A stretch of 64,000 nucleotides of DNA. Origin: Parachlamydiales bacterium (GTDB taxonomy: Bacteria; Chlamydiota; Chlamydiia; Chlamydiales; SM23-39). The DNA is taken from NCBI GenBank assembly GCA_019694475.1, contig JAIBBX010000002.1, forward strand, positions 310,001 to 374,000, read 5' to 3'. Numbering within the stretch: the stretch's first letter is position 1; every line of letters begins with the position of its first letter. The position numbers and the translations under genes were made by a program. Positions 60,481 to 64,000 of this stretch are shown piece by piece. Below the pieces are notes generated by a model. The model was not told where the DNA came from. It saw only the letters and a list, made by a program, of their open reading frames with translations, and made no database searches.

Positions 60481-62940
60481 ACGGAAAAATAGCCGCTTCA
60501 CAATTTCTGCTGAAAGAATGTAAAGGACCAAAATAGCGCCGAGCGGCAGGAAGAAAGATGTGGGCAGCGGAACAAATCCAAATACATTCAAAATGGGCAG
60601 GTATGGAATCGCCATCACACATCCAGCCGTTCCTAAAATCGCCCAAGTCAAAGGTCTGCTTGGCAAGGATTTGAAAAATGCGTGCCTTGTCCGGATGACC
60701 AAAACAACCAAAGTTGCCGACATAACCGATTCAACAAACCATCCTGTTCGGAAAAGATCGGGATCTGCTTTTAGCCAGAATAGAAGAACTGCAAATGTCG
60801 CATAATCGAAAATCGAAGACAACAGACCAAAAACAATCATGAAACGGCGGATGAAAGGAAGGTCCCATTTGACCGGTTTTTGAACCGTATCGGCATCAAC
60901 CCGGTCGGTCGCAATGGCCATTTCTGGAAAGTCGGTAAGCAGATTCGTCAGCAGCACCTGTTTGGGCAGAAGAGGCAGGAAAGAAAGAAACAAAGAAGCG
61001 CCAGCCATGCTGAACATGTTTCCGAAATTGGCGCTAGTCGCCATGAAGACATATTTAATCGTGTTGGCAAATGTATGTCTTCCTTCTTCAACGCCTTCTC
61101 TCAATGTATGGAGATCTTTATTCAAAAGGACGATATCGGATGCCTCTTTAGCAGCATCAGCCCCGCTATCGACCGAAATGCCTACATCTGCGCTATGAAG
61201 AGCAGACACGTCATTGATTCCGTCACCCAAATACCCGACAATATGGCCCGATTTGCGCAAAGCTAAAATGAGCTGCTCTTTTTGATTCGGCTCGATTTCT
61301 GCGAAGAGATTTTTTTCCCGGGCGATCTTCATCAACCCATGTTCGCTGGCATGATGGATCTCTTCTCCTGTGACTAAGTGGGCGTGAGTAAGACCAATGA
61401 CTTTAGCTACATGGACTGCGATCGAACGGTGATCGCCAGTGATGATCTTGAGATGCACGCCCCGCTTTTTCAACTCCTGTACAGCTTCGGCGATCCCCTC
61501 TTTGATAGGGTCGATAAAATGGAGAAAACCAACAAGGGTGAGATTTTCCTCTTTTTCGCCCTCTCCGAATGCAACAGCCAGCGTCCGAAAGCCTTTTTCG
61601 CAAGAAGCTTCGAAATATTCTTGAACCTTCGGGCTCATGGGCTCCGTATGGTCATCCACAACGACTTCTTTGCAAACAGAAAGCATTTGAGGAACTGCAC
61701 CTTTTGCAATCAAAACAGTCTTTCCCTCATGCTCGAAAACAACACTCAATCTTTTGCGGATAAAATCATAGGGAATCTCATCGACTTTTTTCCATCCTGC
61801 AACATCTAGGTCATCCGAATCCAAAATCGCCTTGTCAAGAGGATTGGTGTAGCCAGCTTGGAAATGAGCATTTAAATAGGCATAAAAGAGGCACTTTTCG
61901 TTTTTTTCGCCGATGCCATTGACCGCCTTTTCCAAACGGGGCTTGCCTTCGGTAATCGTCCCAGTCTTATCTGTGCAAAGGACATCCATCTGCCCAAAAT
62001 TCTCAATTGATGCGAGTCTCTTGACAACCACCCGTTTTGCAGCCATTTTCCTTGCGCCATGTGCTAAGTTGACGCTGATGATTGCAGGTAGTAGCTGAGG
62101 AGTCAGCCCTACGGCAAGAGCCAATGAAAAAAGGAAAGAATCCAATACGGGGCGCTGGAAATAGACGTTGAATGCGAAAATGGCGATCACTAAATATAGA
62201 GTGACTTGCATGAGGAAAAAACCGAATTTTCTTGCCCCGATCTCAAAAGCCGTTTCAGGCGGCCGAAAGCGGATTCTTTGAGCGATTTCTCCAAAAAGAG
62301 TGTCCTTGGCCGTTCCTGCGACAATCGCAACGCCGAAGCCGCTCGAAACCATGCTTCCAAAAAAAAGAGCATTTGTTCTTTCGTGCTGTGATGCATCTGG
62401 GCTCACTTTTCCTGGCGCCTTCTCTGCTGGAATCGATTCTCCTGTCAAAGTCGCTTCGTCGACAAAGAGGTGTTTGGCTTCAAAAAGAAGACAATCGGCC
62501 GGAACTAAATCTCCTGCATTTAAGACGACTATATCTCCAGGGACAACCTCTTCTGTTGGAATTTCAAATTCCTTGCCATCCCGCCGAACCATTGTTTTGT
62601 TTTCAACAATCTGAAAGATTTTCTCCAGAGCGTTCAATGCGCCCCGCTCTTGGAAATAGCCGAGGAGTCCACTCAAGAGCACAATCGTGCAAATGATCGA
62701 AGCATCTAATCGGGCTCCCAAGAAAAAAGATAAACCTGCCGCGCCGATTAAAATGAGAATGAGGGGACTTTTAAATTGCGATAAAAAAAGGGCGATCCCT
62801 CTTCCTTTCTTAGGCGGTTTTAATGAATTGGGGCCGCAAGAAAGAAAGCGATCTTCAGCTTCCTCTGTGCTCAAACCTTCCGGACGAGTGTTTAGCTGAG
62901 TAAACAGTTCTTCCGGTTCAAATTGCCAAAATTGATTCAT
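60469..62940 (-). CDS. mgtA: Magnesium-translocating P-type ATPase
   Basis: MgtA-type pumps bring in Mg2+. The 823-residue protein begins ELFTQLNTRPEGLSTEEAEDRFLSCGPN (cation-ATPase N domain). It has TLTGESIPAEKAPG (actuator), VLCTDKTGTITEGKP with the phosphorylated Asp (about 318), KGAVPQML (nucleotide domain), GDGINDVSALHSADVGISVDSGADAAKEA and a C-terminal set of helices including TNLLTDFPEMAIATDRVD. Length is slightly below the 900 of Salmonella MgtA. It overlaps the antiporter-like gene at the 3' end. No Mg2+ leader was recognised upstream. Confidence 0.9.
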   Translation of the reverse strand: MNQFWQFEPEELFTQLNTRPEGLSTEEAEDRFLSCGPNSLKPPKKGRGIALFLSQFKSPLILILIGAAGLSFFLGARLDASIICTIVLLSGLLGYFQERGALNALEKIFQIVENKTMVRRDGKEFEIPTEEVVPGDIVVLNAGDLVPADCLLFEAKHLFVDEATLTGESIPAEKAPGKVSPDASQHERTNALFFGSMVSSGFGVAIVAGTAKDTLFGEIAQRIRFRPPETAFEIGARKFGFFLMQVTLYLVIAIFAFNVYFQRPVLDSFLFSLALAVGLTPQLLPAIISVNLAHGARKMAAKRVVVKRLASIENFGQMDVLCTDKTGTITEGKPRLEKAVNGIGEKNEKCLFYAYLNAHFQAGYTNPLDKAILDSDDLDVAGWKKVDEIPYDFIRKRLSVVFEHEGKTVLIAKGAVPQMLSVCKEVVVDDHTEPMSPKVQEYFEASCEKGFRTLAVAFGEGEKEENLTLVGFLHFIDPIKEGIAEAVQELKKRGVHLKIITGDHRSIAVHVAKVIGLTHAHLVTGEEIHHASEHGLMKIAREKNLFAEIEPNQKEQLILALRKSGHIVGYLGDGINDVSALHSADVGISVDSGADAAKEASDIVLLNKDLHTLREGVEEGRHTFANTIKYVFMATSANFGNMFSMAGASLFLSFLPLLPKQVLLTNLLTDFPEMAIATDRVDADTVQKPVKWDLPFIRRFMIVFGLLSSIFDYATFAVLLFWLKADPDLFRTGWFVESVMSATLVVLVIRTRHAFFKSLPSRPLTWAILGTAGCVMAIPYLPILNVFGFVPLPTSFFLPLGAILVLYILSAEIVKRLFFRLKK

Positions 62941-62991
62941 AACTTGTTTGGTAACATAGCAATCAGTATGGAAACTTGCAAGGGAAGAAGC

Positions 62992-63417
62992 TTAGGGCAA
63001 AGCGGTCCAATCGGACCCCTCTTCAAAAGCATCAAGAGCTACGAAAACTTCAGAACGGATGAACCATTTTTCTTCTCTTAAAACCCACTGCGCTGCGTAA
63101 CGGCCTTGAATCAAAATCCGAGAATCTCGCCTTCCGACCCACGTACCCTCTTCAAAAGCGAGCGGCCAATGAGTACTCACTTCGATAGAGCTGGGGCGCC
63201 GTTCAAAAATCAAACTTGTATCTAATAAAGCCCGGTATGCCTCTTTTCCGCTCACAGCAGAGCCGAGACCTCGTCGTAAAGTGACGTCTTCGGTCCAAAA
63301 TGAGGCCGCTTTTTCCACATCGCCTCTTGCAATCGCCTCATTTTGAATCAGGCGGGATTGACGAATCAACTCTTCGTGATTGATTGACATAACAGCTAAG
63401 CAAAAACTGAGAATCAT
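62992..63417 (-). CDS. SnoaL/DUF4440-like NTF2-fold protein
   Basis: The 141-residue product has the NTF2-like pattern: LIRQSRLIQNEAIARGDVEKAASFWTEDVTLRRGLG, then GKEAYRALLD, WVGRRDSRILIQGRYAAQWVLREEKWFIRSEVFVAL. The first nine residues are hydrophobic (MILSFCLAV) and could be a short signal, or the true start may be ATG 63390 (MSINHEEL). The function in this diverse family cannot be told. Its ATG overlaps the stop of the zinc-ribbon gene, so they are co-translated. Confidence 0.78.
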   Translation of the reverse strand: MILSFCLAVMSINHEELIRQSRLIQNEAIARGDVEKAASFWTEDVTLRRGLGSAVSGKEAYRALLDTSLIFERRPSSIEVSTHWPLAFEEGTWVGRRDSRILIQGRYAAQWVLREEKWFIRSEVFVALDAFEEGSDWTALP

Positions 63418-63857
63418 AATTTATTCAGCGACTTGACCCCGAAAATAAAAAGAGGGATCGAAGCTAGGACGTAAAAGTACCAGAAGCGGGCATCCCATTT
63501 GAGAACGAGCGCTCCTTTGGATGAAAAAATCAGCATGAAAAGCCCTAAAATGAAGAGCTGGGCGCCGAGGGTAAGAAGGATAACGGGTCCGTAAGAAGCT
63601 TTGGGTTCTTCCTCCGCGTGGATTGCGGCCTCTTGAGCAGGCTCTTCTTCTCTTGGAGGGCGAGGAGAATTCTGGGAAGGATAAAGCGATGCCTGAGTAT
63701 CTAAGTTTTTCATTGATGCCGCTTGGTTGAACTGGGGAGCATGCTGCTCCGGTTTTTCTTCTCTCAAATCTGCTGCGCAATAAGGGCATACGATCACATC
63801 GAGATCGACCTCTCCCTCGCAGTTATAACACATTTTTTGACGTTTCTTTGCCTTCAC
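63414..63857 (-). CDS. Zinc-ribbon membrane protein
   Basis: The roughly 147-residue protein starts with a zinc ribbon (MCYNCEGEVDLDVIVCPYCAADL: two CxxC pairs). It continues with a Pro/Glu-rich linker (about 35-85) and ends with two membrane helices (VILLTLGAQLFILGLFMLIF and FWYFYVLASIPLFIFGV). The start is judged as GTG 63857, seven bases after AGGG; ATG 63833 would begin right at the ribbon. It may be a small regulatory or chaperone-like membrane protein; the function is unknown. It heads a two-gene unit with the SnoaL-like gene. Confidence 0.7.
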   Translation of the reverse strand: MKAKKRQKMCYNCEGEVDLDVIVCPYCAADLREEKPEQHAPQFNQAASMKNLDTQASLYPSQNSPRPPREEEPAQEAAIHAEEEPKASYGPVILLTLGAQLFILGLFMLIFSSKGALVLKWDARFWYFYVLASIPLFIFGVKSLNKL

Positions 63858-63901
63858 AAACAACCCTACTCTATACCGATCGTGATTCGAAAATCAATTC
63901 T

Positions 63902-64000
63902 GCCGACGTCGGGCAGCCTCCGCTTTTGAGACCCGCCTCCGCCCTGCCCCAAAGACGATGCGTCTTCGGGGACCCCGCCGCTAAACTTTTTAAGTTTAGC
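63902..64000. repeat. Cluster of hairpins at the right window edge
   Basis: Three short inverted repeats lie together: GCCGACGTCGGGC (63902-63914), CCCC-AAGACG/CGTCTT-GGGG (63947-63971, with one mismatch) and GCTAAACTT-TTT-AAGTTTAGC (63980-64000). The block reaches the edge, so the full element cannot be seen. It may be an intergenic repeat like those at 15735 and 42074, or the start of a terminator region. Confidence 0.4.

Noticed and set aside
60469..62940. mgtA as a Ca2+ or generic P-type pump
   Set aside because: Sequence order and the C-terminal NLLTDFPEMAIATDRVD helix fit the Mg2+ type (PIII-B) best.

Overview
The window comes from a bacterium of the phylum Chlamydiae, most likely an environmental, Waddlia/Parachlamydia-type member. 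Three things point there. The order frr-pyrH-tsf-rpsB next to a long PBP2, gpsA next to a UDP-sugar pyrophosphorylase-like gene, and the grouping of mnmE, psd, nth and secA all resemble the chlamydial chromosome. Housekeeping proteins have chlamydial traits, such as a 985-residue PBP2. Many accessory genes look like host-directed effectors. The species assignment is inference from gene content.

Layout. 1-2660 (mostly minus strand): a protein-kinase-like protein cut by the window edge, a secreted-protein gene broken by an in-frame amber codon, a methyltransferase, and tRNA-Thr(CGU) with a partial second copy. 2706-8630: ispD, a DMT transporter, an ankyrin plus guanidino-modifying-enzyme candidate effector, and a TpsB outer-membrane transporter. 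8773-15679: a NADAR protein, a PRTase-like protein, a 177-bp palindromic element, a SnoaL-like protein, an M3 peptidase, a papain-like-fold candidate and a frameshifted YhcG-type nuclease. 15735-19187: tRNA-Lys, tRNA-Glu, rpsB-tsf-pyrH-frr, tRNA-Gly. 19346-23938: PBP2 (mrdA), a hotdog thioesterase, a glycosyltransferase and a membrane protein.

23962-29045 is the most unusual part. Two tandem paralogues end in eukaryotic-style CaaX boxes (CVIS and CVIL). They face an oppositely oriented five-gene cassette: a radical-SAM/SPASM enzyme, an acidic 57-residue peptide, two exported peptides with matching CX3C...CX3C cysteine pairs, and a Cys-containing 98-residue protein. The palindrome GGGTATTTCATACCC occurs four times here. 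Each copy lies upstream of one of these transcription units at a fixed 3-bp distance from a putative -35 hexamer, so both groups may form one regulon.

29024-34893: a polysaccharide cluster (UDP-glucuronate decarboxylase, a degenerate Wzc-like co-polymerase, Wza-like lipoprotein, UDP-glucuronate epimerase). 34844-41160: NAD(P)HX repair enzyme, lipoprotein, ferredoxin, gpsA, a GT9-pyrophosphorylase fusion and a heptosyltransferase, with fragments of RidA and of a second gpsA 3' end between them. 41266-48454: two small unknowns, a 173-bp palindrome, ruvC-ruvA-mnmE, a membrane-anchored kinase-like protein with a lipoprotein methyltransferase, nth, a PAP2 protein and psd. 48489-63857: a 1404-residue TpsA-type secreted protein (a possible partner for the TpsB 40 kb away), GNAT, secA, a polymer-forming protein, a PI3/4-kinase-like protein, a Na+/H+ antiporter-like protein, mgtA, a SnoaL-like protein and a zinc-ribbon membrane protein.

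All functions are read from sequence motifs by eye. No database search was run. Start codons are judged from Shine-Dalgarno spacing and operon overlaps.
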